From Falsiroseomonas oryziterrae (GTDB taxonomy: Bacteria; Pseudomonadota; Alphaproteobacteria; Acetobacterales; Acetobacteraceae), in NCBI RefSeq assembly GCF_021864505.1, contig NZ_JAKJIB010000006.1, positions 1 to 43,846 on the forward strand: a stretch of DNA of 43,846 bases, written 5' to 3'. The notes below the pieces were generated by a model. The model was given only the letters and a program-made list of their open reading frames with translations, was not told the DNA's origin and made no database searches. Both the position numbers and the translations under genes were made by a program. This document shows, in pieces, positions 16,484 through 25,022 of the stretch (position 1 is the stretch's first letter; the number at the start of each line of letters is the position of its first letter).

Positions 16484-17458
16484 ATGGCCGAGGTGACGCT
16501 GGTGGAGGCCGCCCGGCTCGCGGCGCTGCAGGAGATGCGGCGCGATCCGCGCGTCTGGGTGCTGGGCGAGGACGTGGCGCGCGGCGGGCTGTTCGGCCAG
16601 TACCGCGGCTTCATCGAGGAGTTCGGCGCGGCGCGCATCGTCTCCACGCCGATCTCCGAGAGCACGATCATGGGTGCGGGGCTCGGCGCCGCGCTGGTCG
16701 GCACGCGCCCGATCATCGAGATGCGCATCTTCGACTTCGTGATGTGCGCGATGGACGAGCTGGTGAACCAGATCGCCAAGATCCGCTACATGTTCGGCGG
16801 CCAGGCGCGGCCGGCCGTGGTGGTGCGGATGCCGCACGGCATGTGGCGCAACTCCGCCGCGCAGCATTCGCAGATGCTGGAGAGCTGGTTCGCGCATCTT
16901 CCCGGCGTGGTGGTCGCCGTGCCGGCGACGCCCGCGGACACCGCGGGCCTGCTGGTCTCGGCCATCCGCAGCGACGATCCGGTGCTGTTCTTCGATCCGA
17001 AGAACCTCTTCCCGCTGAAGGGCGAGGTCGGGGAGGCGATCGAGCCGATCCCGTTCGGGGAGGCACGTCGCATGCGGGAGGGCACGGACCTGACCATCGT
17101 GACCTGGTCGGCGATGGTGCCCGCGGTGGAGGAGGCCGCGCTCACCCTCGCCGCGCGCGGCATCTCCGCCGACGTGCTGGACCTCCGCACGCTCTGGCCC
17201 TGGGACGAGCGCGCGGTCCTGGCATCGGTCGCGCGCACGGGACGGCTGCTGGTCGCGCATGAGGCGGTGACGGTGGCCGGCTTCGGCGCGGAGGTCGTCT
17301 CGCGCGTCGTGGAGAGGCTCGGCCCCGCGCGCCTCCGGCGGGCGGCGCGCCTGGGGCAGCCCCGCGTGCCAGTCCCCTTCGCGCCGGTGCTGGAAGATGC
17401 GTTGAAGCCCGATGCGGCGAAGGTCGTCGCGGCGGCGGAGGCGCTGCTACGCGACTGA
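16484..17458 (+). CDS. 2-oxo acid/acetoin dehydrogenase E1 component, beta subunit
   Basis: A 324-residue E1 beta subunit (transketolase-type pyrimidine-binding plus C-terminal domain). Landmarks are VLGEDVARGGLFGQYRGF, STPISESTIMGAGLGAAL with the Glu that activates ThDP, IEMRIFDFVMCAMDELVNQ, and VLDLRTLWPWDERAV. It forms an alpha2beta2 tetramer with the protein of 15496-16482. Its 3' end overlaps by 12 bases the 3' end of the MFS gene on the other strand, so there is no room for a separate terminator. Confidence 0.94.
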   Translation: MAEVTLVEAARLAALQEMRRDPRVWVLGEDVARGGLFGQYRGFIEEFGAARIVSTPISESTIMGAGLGAALVGTRPIIEMRIFDFVMCAMDELVNQIAKIRYMFGGQARPAVVVRMPHGMWRNSAAQHSQMLESWFAHLPGVVVAVPATPADTAGLLVSAIRSDDPVLFFDPKNLFPLKGEVGEAIEPIPFGEARRMREGTDLTIVTWSAMVPAVEEAALTLAARGISADVLDLRTLWPWDERAVLASVARTGRLLVAHEAVTVAGFGAEVVSRVVERLGPARLRRAARLGQPRVPVPFAPVLEDALKPDAAKVVAAAEALLRD

Positions 17459-18637
17459 CGACGGCTGGCGGCGCAGTGCGAGATGAAGCGCGAGCCCGCC
17501 GCAGCCCGCCCCGGCCAGGACCCATGCCATCGGCCAGCTCGACCCGGCGCCGAGCGCGCCGAGGGCGATGCCGACCACCGCGCCGCCGCCGAATTGCAGC
17601 GTGCCGATCACCGCGGAGGCACTGCCGGCGAAGCGGCCCATCGGAGCCATGGCGAGCGCGGAGGCCAGCGGCAGCACAGCGCCCATGATCGAGAGGTAGA
17701 GGAACAGCACGGCCAGCAGTACCCAGAGCACGCCGGTGCCGATCGCAAGCGGCACCAGCAGCCCGGCCACGGCGCAGATCACGAGGCTGCCGACGAGCAG
17801 GCTCGCCGGCGGGTGGCGGCGGACCAGGCGCGACACGACCTGGCTGGCAAGGATCAGGCCGAAGGCGTTGGAGCCGAAGGCGAGGCCATACTGCGTTGGG
17901 CTCAGCCCGTGCCGGACCATCAGCGCGTCCGGCGAGCCGACGAGATAGGCGAAGAGCCCGAGCATCGGCACCGCGCCCGCCAGCGCATGCGCGAGAAAGC
18001 GCCGGTCTCGCAGGATCTGGACGTAGACCGCGACGACCTGCGCCGGGCTGTCGCGCCGGCGGCGCTCCGGCGACAGGCTTTCCGGCAACGCCATCCAGAC
18101 CAGCAGCAGCGCGGCGAGGCCATAGGCCCCGAGCGTCCAGAAGATCGACCGCCAGCCGAAGGCCGCGAGCAATGCGCTGCCGATCATCGGTGCCAGGATC
18201 GGCGCCGCGCCCATCACCAGCATCAGCGCCGCCATCATGCGCACCGTGCCGCGCTCGTCGCAAAGGTCGCGCACCACGGCGCGCGCGATGACCATGCCTG
18301 CGCAGCCGCCGATCGCCTGCAGCACGCGCAGCACCGTCAGCGCCTCCGTGGAGGCGGCGAGCGCACATCCGAAGCCGGCCGCGGCGAAGAGTGCGAGGCC
18401 GGCGAAGAGCGGCGGGCGCCGCCCAAGCCGGTCCGACAGCGGGCCGAACACGAGTTGTCCCGCGGCGATGCCGAGCAGGAAGGCAGCGAGAGTCCACTGG
18501 ATCTCGCCGGGTGTCGCTTGCAGATCCGCCGCCATGACCGGGAAGGCCGGCAGGTACATGTCGACGCCGAGCGGGCCCAATGCGGTGAGCGACGCGAGCA
18601 GGGCGGCAAGCCACCGGTAGCCGTCGGGCATGCGCAT
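17447..18637 (-). CDS. MFS transporter, Bcr/CflA drug-efflux family
   Basis: A 396-residue membrane protein with about twelve hydrophobic segments. GPLGVDMYLPAFPVMAADLQ in the first loop, GQLVFGPLSDRLGRRP as motif A and LRVLQAIGGCAGMVIARAV are the signatures of the Bcr/CflA family of proton-driven drug and metabolite exporters. Two starts are possible: ATG at 18637, or ATG at 18631, which has a CAGGG sequence at better spacing. It lies on the minus strand and diverges from the sugar-type ABC importer. Its substrate is unknown and a role with either neighbour cluster is not evident. Confidence 0.93.
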   Translation of the reverse strand: MRMPDGYRWLAALLASLTALGPLGVDMYLPAFPVMAADLQATPGEIQWTLAAFLLGIAAGQLVFGPLSDRLGRRPPLFAGLALFAAAGFGCALAASTEALTVLRVLQAIGGCAGMVIARAVVRDLCDERGTVRMMAALMLVMGAAPILAPMIGSALLAAFGWRSIFWTLGAYGLAALLLVWMALPESLSPERRRRDSPAQVVAVYVQILRDRRFLAHALAGAVPMLGLFAYLVGSPDALMVRHGLSPTQYGLAFGSNAFGLILASQVVSRLVRRHPPASLLVGSLVICAVAGLLVPLAIGTGVLWVLLAVLFLYLSIMGAVLPLASALAMAPMGRFAGSASAVIGTLQFGGGAVVGIALGALGAGSSWPMAWVLAGAGCGGLALHLALRRQPSSVA

Positions 18638-18697
18638 CCCTGGGTTGTGGCGAGAGTCGGGTAACGCGATCAGGCCACGGCGTCCAGGGCGCCATGG

Positions 18698-18727
18698 TTG
18701 CGCTGAGCGCGAAACGCACGTTAGCCT
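18698..18727 (+). promoter_or_regulatory. Candidate sigma70-type promoter of the ABC importer operon
   Basis: TTGCGC at 18698-18703, 18 bases, then TAGCCT at 18722-18727, 46 bases before the ATPase start codon. It lies in the 136-base gap between divergent genes. The match to TTGACA/TATAAT is only partial. Confidence 0.35.
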
Positions 18728-18773
18728 GCCGTCAGACGCAGCCCCCGCGAGTGGGGCGCGTGGGAGGCTGCGG

Positions 18774-19814
18774 ATGGCGAGTGTCTCGGTCCGACAGGTG
18801 CGCAAGCAGTTCGGCAGCACCCCCATCCTGCACGGCGTCGATGTCGAGATCGCGGATGGCGAGTTCGTGGTGCTGGTCGGCCCGTCCGGCTGCGGCAAGT
18901 CCACGCTGCTGCGCATGATCGCGGGACTCGAGAACATCACGGGCGGCGAGATCGCGATCGGCGGTCGGGTCGTGAACACGGTGCCGCCGAAGGACCGGGA
19001 CATCGCGATGGTGTTCCAGAACTATGCGCTCTATCCCCACATGACGGTCCGGGAGAACATGGCGTTCTCCATGATGCTGGCGAAGGCGCCAGGGGACGTG
19101 ATCGAGCGGGAGGTGCGGCAGGCGGCGCGAATCCTGGGCCTGGATGCGTTGTTGGACCGCTATCCGCGGCAGCTGTCGGGCGGGCAGCGACAGCGCGTGG
19201 CGATGGGGCGCGCCATCGTGCGCCACCCGCAGGTCTTCCTCTTCGACGAGCCGCTGTCGAACCTCGACGCCAAGCTGCGGGTGCAGATGCGCAGCGAGAT
19301 CCGGGAGCTGCAGCAGCGCCTCGCGACCACGACGGTCTACGTCACCCACGACCAGATCGAGGCCATGACCATGGCCGATCAGATCGTGGTGATGAACGGC
19401 GGCCGGATCGAGCAGGCCGGCGCGCCGCTCGAGCTCTATGACAGGCCGGGCAACGTCTTCGTCGCCGGCTTCATCGGCAGCCCGGCGATGAACCTGCTGC
19501 AGGGCGAGGTCGCGGATGGCGGCTTCCGCTGCCAGGGCGGCGCGGTCCTGCCGCTGCCCCCGCATGCGCCGCGCAACGTCGCGACCTATGGCATCCGGCC
19601 GGAACACCTGGTCCTGGCCGCGGACGGAATCGAGGCCACCATCGCGATCGTCGAGCCGACCGGGTCGGAGACCCAGGTGGGCTTCCGGATCGCGGAGACG
19701 CCGATGATCGGCGCCTTCCGCGAGCGGATCGCGGGCCGCCCGGGCGAGACGCTGCGTGTCCTGCCCGACCTGTCGCTGGTCCACCTCTTCGGGCCGGATG
19801 GACGACGTCTCTAG
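18774..19814 (+). CDS. Sugar/polyol-type ABC transporter ATP-binding protein (UgpC/MalK family)
   Basis: A 346-residue ATPase. Walker A is GPSGCGKSTLLRMIAGLE, Q-loop MVFQNYALYPHM, signature LSGGQRQRVAMGRAI, Walker B VFLFDEPLSNLDAKLR, switch YVTHDQIEAMTMAD. The C-terminal OB-type (TOBE) domain follows from about residue 235 (GFIGSPAMNLLQG; GIRPEHLVLA), as in UgpC, MalK and SmoK. The ATG at 18774 has GGGAGG upstream; longer in-frame readings are not supported. Energises import by the two permeases at 21217-23090 with the binding protein at 19848. Confidence 0.95.
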   Translation: MASVSVRQVRKQFGSTPILHGVDVEIADGEFVVLVGPSGCGKSTLLRMIAGLENITGGEIAIGGRVVNTVPPKDRDIAMVFQNYALYPHMTVRENMAFSMMLAKAPGDVIEREVRQAARILGLDALLDRYPRQLSGGQRQRVAMGRAIVRHPQVFLFDEPLSNLDAKLRVQMRSEIRELQQRLATTTVYVTHDQIEAMTMADQIVVMNGGRIEQAGAPLELYDRPGNVFVAGFIGSPAMNLLQGEVADGGFRCQGGAVLPLPPHAPRNVATYGIRPEHLVLAADGIEATIAIVEPTGSETQVGFRIAETPMIGAFRERIAGRPGETLRVLPDLSLVHLFGPDGRRL

Positions 19815-19847
19815 AAGCGAAGAACAGGCAAGGAGGAAGCAAGTCCG

Positions 19848-21164
19848 ATGGCACACCTCATCACGCGTCGCGCGGCACTCGCGGCCGGCGGCTCGGCCCT
19901 CGTCGCGGGCGGCGCGGCCGCCCAGATCCAGACCCAGCCGGCGACGGCGCCGAACTTGCCGATCGAGCGCGGGGCCAGCCTGCGCATGCTGCGCCCCGTG
20001 CGGTTTGTGGAGCCCGACGAGCAGGTCTGGCGCGCGAACTGCGCGCGCTTCGCGCAGCAGCACGGCATCGAGATCCGCGTGGACTTCGTCGGCTGGGAGG
20101 ACATCACCCAGCAGACCGCGGTGACGGCGAACACCAATGCCGGGCCCGACATCATCGTCGGCTTCGACGCCGGGCCGCACCTCTTCGCCGAGAAGATCCA
20201 CGACATGACGGATGTCGCGACCTATCTCGGCCAGAAATACGGTGGCTGGCGGCCGCTCGCGCGCGCCTACGGCATGCGGCAGAACCGCTGGATCAGCCTG
20301 CCCTTCGGCGCCTCCGGCGGCCCGGCCATCTGGCGGACCTCGACGCTGCGCGAGGCGGGCTTCGACCGGCCGCCGGAGGATCATGCGGGCTTCCTCCGCC
20401 TCTGCCAGGCGCTGCGGCGGATCAACAAGCCGGCCGGCTTCGCCCTCGGCAATGCGGTGGGCGACGGCAACGCCTTCGCGAACTGGCTCGTCTGGTCGCA
20501 TGGCGGCTTCCTGGTGGACGAGCAGGGCGCGGTCGCGATCAACTCGCGCGAGACGATCAACGCGCTGAACTACCTTCGTGAGCTCTACCCGACCTTCGTG
20601 CCGGGCACGCTCGCCTGGGGCGACATCAGCAACAACCGCGCCTACTCGGCTGGTGAGTGCCACCTGACGCAGAACGGCGTCTCGCTCTACTTCTCGATGC
20701 TGAACGACCCGGCGCTGCGCCCGATCGCCGAGGACACGCAGATGACGCCGATGCCGAAGGGCCTGGCCGACAGCGCGCCGAATGCGGGCCTCACGCTGAA
20801 CGCCATGGTGTTCCGCCACAGCCGCTTCCCGAACGCGGCCAAGGCGCTGCTGACCTTCCTGATGGAGGCGGAGCAGTACGACCCCTGGCTGCGGGCGAAT
20901 ATCGGCTACTGGTCGCAGCCGCTCAACGCCTATGCGGCGAGCGCGACCTGGACGCAGGACCCGAAGATCGCGGTGTTCCGCGACACCATGAACAGCAACT
21001 TCTGGAACGGCTTCAAGGGCCCGATCACCGAGGGCTCGGTGGCGGCGACGGCCGACTACGTCATGGTGCAGATGTGCGCCTCCGTCGCCTCCGGCCAGGC
21101 AACGCCGCAGGCCGCGGCGGCGGAAGCCGAGCGGCGCGCGCGGCGTTACTTCCGCAGCCGCTGA
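19848..21164 (+). CDS. Extracellular solute-binding protein family 1 (sugar/polyol-type ABC)
   Basis: A 438-residue exported binding protein. The signal region MAHLITRRAALAAGG ends in GGAAAQ and has the paired arginines of Tat-like signals. The mature protein has the family 1 pattern: a first strand SLRMLRPVRF, GWEDITQQTAVTANTNAGPDI, PFGASGGPAIWRTSTLREAGF and a C-terminal helix region with AAEAERRARRYF. AGGAGG lies before the ATG. Ligand is probably a sugar, polyol or glycerol phosphate, but the sequence does not fix it. Confidence 0.94.
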   Translation: MAHLITRRAALAAGGSALVAGGAAAQIQTQPATAPNLPIERGASLRMLRPVRFVEPDEQVWRANCARFAQQHGIEIRVDFVGWEDITQQTAVTANTNAGPDIIVGFDAGPHLFAEKIHDMTDVATYLGQKYGGWRPLARAYGMRQNRWISLPFGASGGPAIWRTSTLREAGFDRPPEDHAGFLRLCQALRRINKPAGFALGNAVGDGNAFANWLVWSHGGFLVDEQGAVAINSRETINALNYLRELYPTFVPGTLAWGDISNNRAYSAGECHLTQNGVSLYFSMLNDPALRPIAEDTQMTPMPKGLADSAPNAGLTLNAMVFRHSRFPNAAKALLTFLMEAEQYDPWLRANIGYWSQPLNAYAASATWTQDPKIAVFRDTMNSNFWNGFKGPITEGSVAATADYVMVQMCASVASGQATPQAAAAEAERRARRYFRSR

Positions 21165-21172
21165 CACCTGAA

Positions 21173-21196
21173 GGCGCGGCGCTTCGGCGCCGCGCC
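21173..21196 (+). terminator. Strong TTCG-loop hairpin between binding-protein and permease genes
   Basis: A perfect 10-bp stem (GGCGCGGCGC with GCGCCGCGCC) closed by a TTCG tetraloop, nine bases after the binding-protein stop codon and 20 bases before the next start codon. No T-run follows, so it is more likely a partial terminator or a 3' mRNA stabiliser that keeps binding-protein message more abundant than permease message, as known for malE-malF in E. coli. Confidence 0.65.
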
Positions 21197-21216
21197 ACCT
21201 CTTGCGGGATCACCCG

Positions 21217-22173
21217 ATGTCCACAGCCACCGCCGCGCCCGCCTGGACCAAGGTCCGCCAGCAGCCCGGCGCGCTTGCCCGGCTGTTCGACAACAAGGCC
21301 TTCCTGATCGTCATCTGCCTGTTGCCCGCGGTCGGGCTGCTGATGACCTTCCTGACCTATCCGCTCGGCCTCGGCGTCTATCTGGCCTTCACCGACCAGA
21401 CGATCGGGCGGCGCGGGATCTGGGTCGGCTTCGAGAATTTCGAGTTCCTCTTCGAGGATCCGATCTTCTGGAACGCGGTGTTCTTCAGCGTCTTCTACAC
21501 GGCCATCGCGACGGTCGGGAAATTCGCGCTCGGCCTGTGGCTCGCGCTGCTGCTGAACCAGCACCTGCCGATGAAGTCGATCCTCCGCGCGATCGTGCTG
21601 CTGCCCTGGATCGTCCCGACGGTGCTGTCGGCCATCGCCTTCTGGTGGATCTACGATCCGCAATTCTCGATCATTTCCTGGATGCTGATCGAGCTCGGCA
21701 TCCGCGAGACCAACGTGGACTTCATCAACAGCCCCTGGTCGGCGCGCTGGTCGCTGATCTGGGCCAACATCTGGCGCGGCATTCCCTTCGTCGCCATCTC
21801 GCTGCTGGCGGGGCTGCAGACCATCTCGCCTTCGCTCTACGAGGCGGCGCTGCTGGATGGTGCGACGCCCTGGCAGCGCTTCCGTCACATCACCTTCCCG
21901 ATGCTGCTGCCGATCCTGGCGATCGTGATGACCTTCTCCATCATCTTCACCTTCACCGACTTCCAGCTGGTCTATTCGATCACGCGCGGCGGGCCGGTGA
22001 ACTCGACCCACCTGATGGCCACCCTCGCCTTCCAGCGCGGCATCCCGGGCGGGCAGCTCGGCGAAGGGGCGGCGATCGCGGTGGCGATGATCCCATTCCT
22101 CGTCTTCGCCACGCTCTTCAGCTACTTCGCCCTCGCGCGGCGGAAGTGGCAGCAGGGCGAGAGCAACGACTGA
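21217..22173 (+). CDS. Sugar/polyol-type ABC transporter permease (MalF/UgpA-like)
   Basis: A 318-residue permease with about six membrane segments; the first is FLIVICLLPAVGLLMTFL. The EAA loop that contacts the ATPase is EAALLDGATPWQRFRHITFP. The ATG at 21217 is preferred to a TTG 15 bases upstream because GCGGGA precedes it at suitable spacing. It forms the channel with the product of 22188-23090, 14 bases downstream. Confidence 0.94.
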   Translation: MSTATAAPAWTKVRQQPGALARLFDNKAFLIVICLLPAVGLLMTFLTYPLGLGVYLAFTDQTIGRRGIWVGFENFEFLFEDPIFWNAVFFSVFYTAIATVGKFALGLWLALLLNQHLPMKSILRAIVLLPWIVPTVLSAIAFWWIYDPQFSIISWMLIELGIRETNVDFINSPWSARWSLIWANIWRGIPFVAISLLAGLQTISPSLYEAALLDGATPWQRFRHITFPMLLPILAIVMTFSIIFTFTDFQLVYSITRGGPVNSTHLMATLAFQRGIPGGQLGEGAAIAVAMIPFLVFATLFSYFALARRKWQQGESND

Positions 22174-22187
22174 CCACGGAGCCGACC

Positions 22188-23090
22188 ATGTCCGACGTGG
22201 CCGCCAGCCCCGGAAACACCAACACCGCCTCCGCCGCGCCGGAGATGATGGCCTGGGACAGCAAGTCACGGCGTGTCGTGACGCTCTATGTCCCGCTCGC
22301 CTGCTTCCTGATCATCCTGCTGTTCCCGTTCTACTGGATGACCGTGACGGCGTTCAAACCGAATGCCGAGCTCTACAACTTCGCCGAGCACAACCCGCTG
22401 TGGATCAGCTCGCCGACGCTTGATCACATCTACCATCTGCTGTTCCGAACGGCCTATCCGAAGTGGCTCTGGACCACGATGCTGGTCGCGGTCGCGTCCA
22501 CCTTCCTCTCGCTGCTCTGCTCGACGCTCGCGGCCTATGCGATCCAGCGGCTGCGCTTCCGGGGCAGCCAGTATGTCGGGTTGGCGATCTACCTCGCCTA
22601 CCTCGTGCCGCCCTCGATCCTGTTCATCCCGCTGGCGACGATGGTCGTGCAGCTCGGGCTGTTCGACACGCCCTTCGCGCTGATCCTGGTCTATCCGACC
22701 TTCCTGGTGCCGTTCTGCACCTGGCTGCTGATCGGTTACTTCAAGTCGATCCCCTACGAGCTGGAGGAATGCGCGCTGATCGACGGCGCCACGCGGCTGC
22801 AGATCCTGCGCCGGATCACCCTCCCGCTTGCCGTCCCGGGCCTGATCAGCGCCGGTATCTTCAGCTTCACGCTTTCCTGGAACGAGTTCATCTACGCCCT
22901 CGCCTTCATCCAGAGCAGCGAGAACAAGACTGTGCCGGTGGCGATCCTGACGGAGCTGGTGACCGGCGACGTCTACCAGTGGGGCGCACTGATGGCGGGC
23001 GCGCTGCTCGGCTCGCTGCCGGTTGCGATCTTCTATTCCTTCTTCGTGGACTACTACGTCTCCTCGTTGACCGGGGCGGTGAAGGAGTGA
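22188..23090 (+). CDS. Sugar/polyol-type ABC transporter permease (MalG/UgpE-like)
   Basis: A 300-residue permease with six predicted membrane segments, starting after a Ser/Ala-rich cytoplasmic tail. YWMTVTAFKPNAELY follows the first segment, as in MalG-type proteins. The EAA loop is ECALIDGATRLQILRRITLP. It closes the importer operon and ends one base before the convergent SDR gene end, so the two transcripts must overlap or terminate inside one another. Confidence 0.95.
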   Translation: MSDVAASPGNTNTASAAPEMMAWDSKSRRVVTLYVPLACFLIILLFPFYWMTVTAFKPNAELYNFAEHNPLWISSPTLDHIYHLLFRTAYPKWLWTTMLVAVASTFLSLLCSTLAAYAIQRLRFRGSQYVGLAIYLAYLVPPSILFIPLATMVVQLGLFDTPFALILVYPTFLVPFCTWLLIGYFKSIPYELEECALIDGATRLQILRRITLPLAVPGLISAGIFSFTLSWNEFIYALAFIQSSENKTVPVAILTELVTGDVYQWGALMAGALLGSLPVAIFYSFFVDYYVSSLTGAVKE

Positions 23091-23091
23091 C

Positions 23092-23853
23092 TCATAACTT
23101 CCGCTCGAGCTGGGCGACGTAGCTCCGGTTCCAGGTCGGTGTGATCCAGACCTCGTTCAGGGTCACGTGCGGCGGCAGGCAGGCGACGTAGCGGATCAGG
23201 TCGCCGACATCCTCGCTCTGCACCATCTTCGCCCGCTCCTCCGGCCCGACCGGATTCGGCCGCTTGTCGAGAATCGGCGTCGCGACCTCGCCGGGGCAGA
23301 TCACGCAGCTGCGGATGCCGTTGACGCATTCCTCCATGTTGATGGTGTGGCTCATCGCCACCACGCCGTGCTTGGCCGCGGTGTAGCCCGGCCCGCTGAG
23401 CGGCGAGACGTTGCGGCCCGCCATGCTCGCGGTGTGGATCAGCACGCCGTCGCGCTGCGCGCGCATGAAGGGCAGCGCCACGGTCACGCAGTAGAAGGCG
23501 CTGGAGAGGTTGCCGCGCACCAGTTCGTCCACGCCCTCGGGCGTCAGCACGGCCCAGCGCCGCGGAGTGATGTTCAGCCCGGCATTGTTCACCAGGATGT
23601 CGAGCCGGCCGAAACGCTGCCCCATGAAGCCGCCCACGGCCTTCACGGCGGCAGGATCCATCAGGTCGGCGGGCTGCACCTCCACCGTCGCGCCCGCTTC
23701 GCGCAGCCGCTGCGCCAGCGCGTCGAGCGGCGCGCGGCGGCGGCCGGTCAGCACCAGCGCAGCACCCTCCTCCGCCAGCTTCACCGCCGCGGCCTCGCCG
23801 ATGCCGCTGCCCGCGCCCGTGACCCAGGCGACCTTGCCGGCAAGCCGTGCCAT
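23092..23853 (-). CDS. SDR family oxidoreductase
   Basis: A 253-residue classical short-chain dehydrogenase. Cofactor motif TGAGSGIG near residue 13, NNAG near 90, active-site Ser in HTASMAG and YTAAKHG (YxxxK). An Arg pair after the second strand (TGRRRAP) suggests NADP(H). The C-terminus is short of the usual family ending ([17 protein letters not shown]). Substrate unknown; it sits between a sugar-type importer and a D-2-hydroxyacid dehydrogenase, so a role in oxidising an imported polyol or hydroxy acid is possible. Confidence 0.93.
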   Translation of the reverse strand: MARLAGKVAWVTGAGSGIGEAAAVKLAEEGAALVLTGRRRAPLDALAQRLREAGATVEVQPADLMDPAAVKAVGGFMGQRFGRLDILVNNAGLNITPRRWAVLTPEGVDELVRGNLSSAFYCVTVALPFMRAQRDGVLIHTASMAGRNVSPLSGPGYTAAKHGVVAMSHTINMEECVNGIRSCVICPGEVATPILDKRPNPVGPEERAKMVQSEDVGDLIRYVACLPPHVTLNEVWITPTWNRSYVAQLERKL

Positions 23854-23925
23854 GCCGTTCCTCCTCTTGTCGTGTCCCTGAGCCTAGAGCAACGTCGGCG
23901 CCCGTCCAGAAGAGGGGAGGAAGCG

Positions 23926-24957
23926 ATGGCCGGCCCGAGGATCCTCACGCCCGCGGTCCAGGCGCCCGCCGGCTATGGCTACGAGATGGAGGCGCTCGAG
24001 CGGCTCGGCGCCGAGATCGTGGAATGCGCGCCGAACGAGGCCGCCTTCATCGCCGCCGCACCCGATGCCGACGCGATCTACGCCAAGGGCATGAAGCTGA
24101 CCGCCGCGATGATCGAGGCGGCGCGCAAGGCCCGCGTGATCACCTGCGCGACGGTCGGCGTGGACTACGTGGACGTCACCGCCGCAACCGCGCGCGGCAT
24201 CCCGGTCACCAACTGCCCCGACACCTTCATCGAGGAGGTGGCGGACCACGCCATGATGCTGCTGCTGGCGACGCATCGTCGCTGCATCGAGCAGGACCGC
24301 ATGGTGCGCGAGGGCCGCTGGGCGGAGGGCCGGCCGCAGCTCAACAAGGTCCCCCGCCTGATGGGCCAGACGCTAGGCTTCGTCGCCTTCGGCCGCGTCG
24401 CGCGGCTGGTCGCGCTGCGCGCCAAGGCCTTCGGGCTGCGGCTGCTGGCCTACGATCCTTATGTGGACGAGCTCACCATGTCGGCGCTCGGCGTGGTGCC
24501 GGCGAGCCTCGACCAAGTGCTCAGCCAGTCCGACTTCGTCTCGATGCACGCGCCCGACACGGCGGAGACGCGGAAGATGCTGACGGCGAAGCACTTCGCG
24601 CGGATGAAGCCGAACGCGATCTTCATCAACACCGGCCGCGGCCCCACGGTGGACGAGGCGGCGCTGATCGAGGCTCTGCAATCCGGCCGCATCGCCGGCG
24701 CGGGGCTCGATGTGTTCGAGGTGGAGCCGATCAAGGCGGACAACCCGCTGCTCGCGATGCCGCATGTGATCCTGTCGCCGCACAACGCCAGCGCCTCGGC
24801 CCGTTTCGACGAGGCGCGCAAGCGCCGCGCGGGGCAGGAGCTGGCGCTGGTGCTGTCGGGGCGCTGGCCGATGTCCTGCGTCAACCCGACCGTGCTGCCC
24901 GGCTCAGGCCTGAAGCGCTGGCAGCCCTATGCGATGGAACGCGGGCCGAACAGCTGA
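23926..24957 (+). CDS. D-isomer specific 2-hydroxyacid dehydrogenase family protein
   Basis: A 343-residue NAD(P)-dependent D-2-hydroxyacid dehydrogenase. The catalytic Arg lies in [14 protein letters not shown], the Glu in GLDVFEVEP and the His in [10 protein letters not shown]. The dinucleotide-binding motif is unusual: GFVAFGRVA replaces the standard GxGxxG, so the first and third glycines are displaced or lost. The start at 23926 is supported by AGGGGAGG seven bases upstream. It reduces 2-oxo acids or oxidises D-2-hydroxy acids; the substrate is unknown. It is followed after 65 bases by an aldehyde dehydrogenase gene. Confidence 0.93.
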   Translation: MAGPRILTPAVQAPAGYGYEMEALERLGAEIVECAPNEAAFIAAAPDADAIYAKGMKLTAAMIEAARKARVITCATVGVDYVDVTAATARGIPVTNCPDTFIEEVADHAMMLLLATHRRCIEQDRMVREGRWAEGRPQLNKVPRLMGQTLGFVAFGRVARLVALRAKAFGLRLLAYDPYVDELTMSALGVVPASLDQVLSQSDFVSMHAPDTAETRKMLTAKHFARMKPNAIFINTGRGPTVDEAALIEALQSGRIAGAGLDVFEVEPIKADNPLLAMPHVILSPHNASASARFDEARKRRAGQELALVLSGRWPMSCVNPTVLPGSGLKRWQPYAMERGPNS

Positions 24958-24970
24958 GCCCCCCCCAAGG

Positions 24971-24999
24971 TTCACGCCGACGCCGCGCGGGCCTAGTCT
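24971..24999 (+). promoter_or_regulatory. Candidate promoter of the aldehyde dehydrogenase gene
   Basis: TTCACG at 24971-24976, exactly 17 bases, TAGTCT at 24994-24999, and the start codon 23 bases later. A TAGTCTCC box also occurs 30 bases before the adenine deaminase start (39522). The boxes match sigma70 consensus only in part. Confidence 0.4.
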
Positions 25000-25022
25000 C
25001 CGCGCCCTGCCAGGAGGAACGC

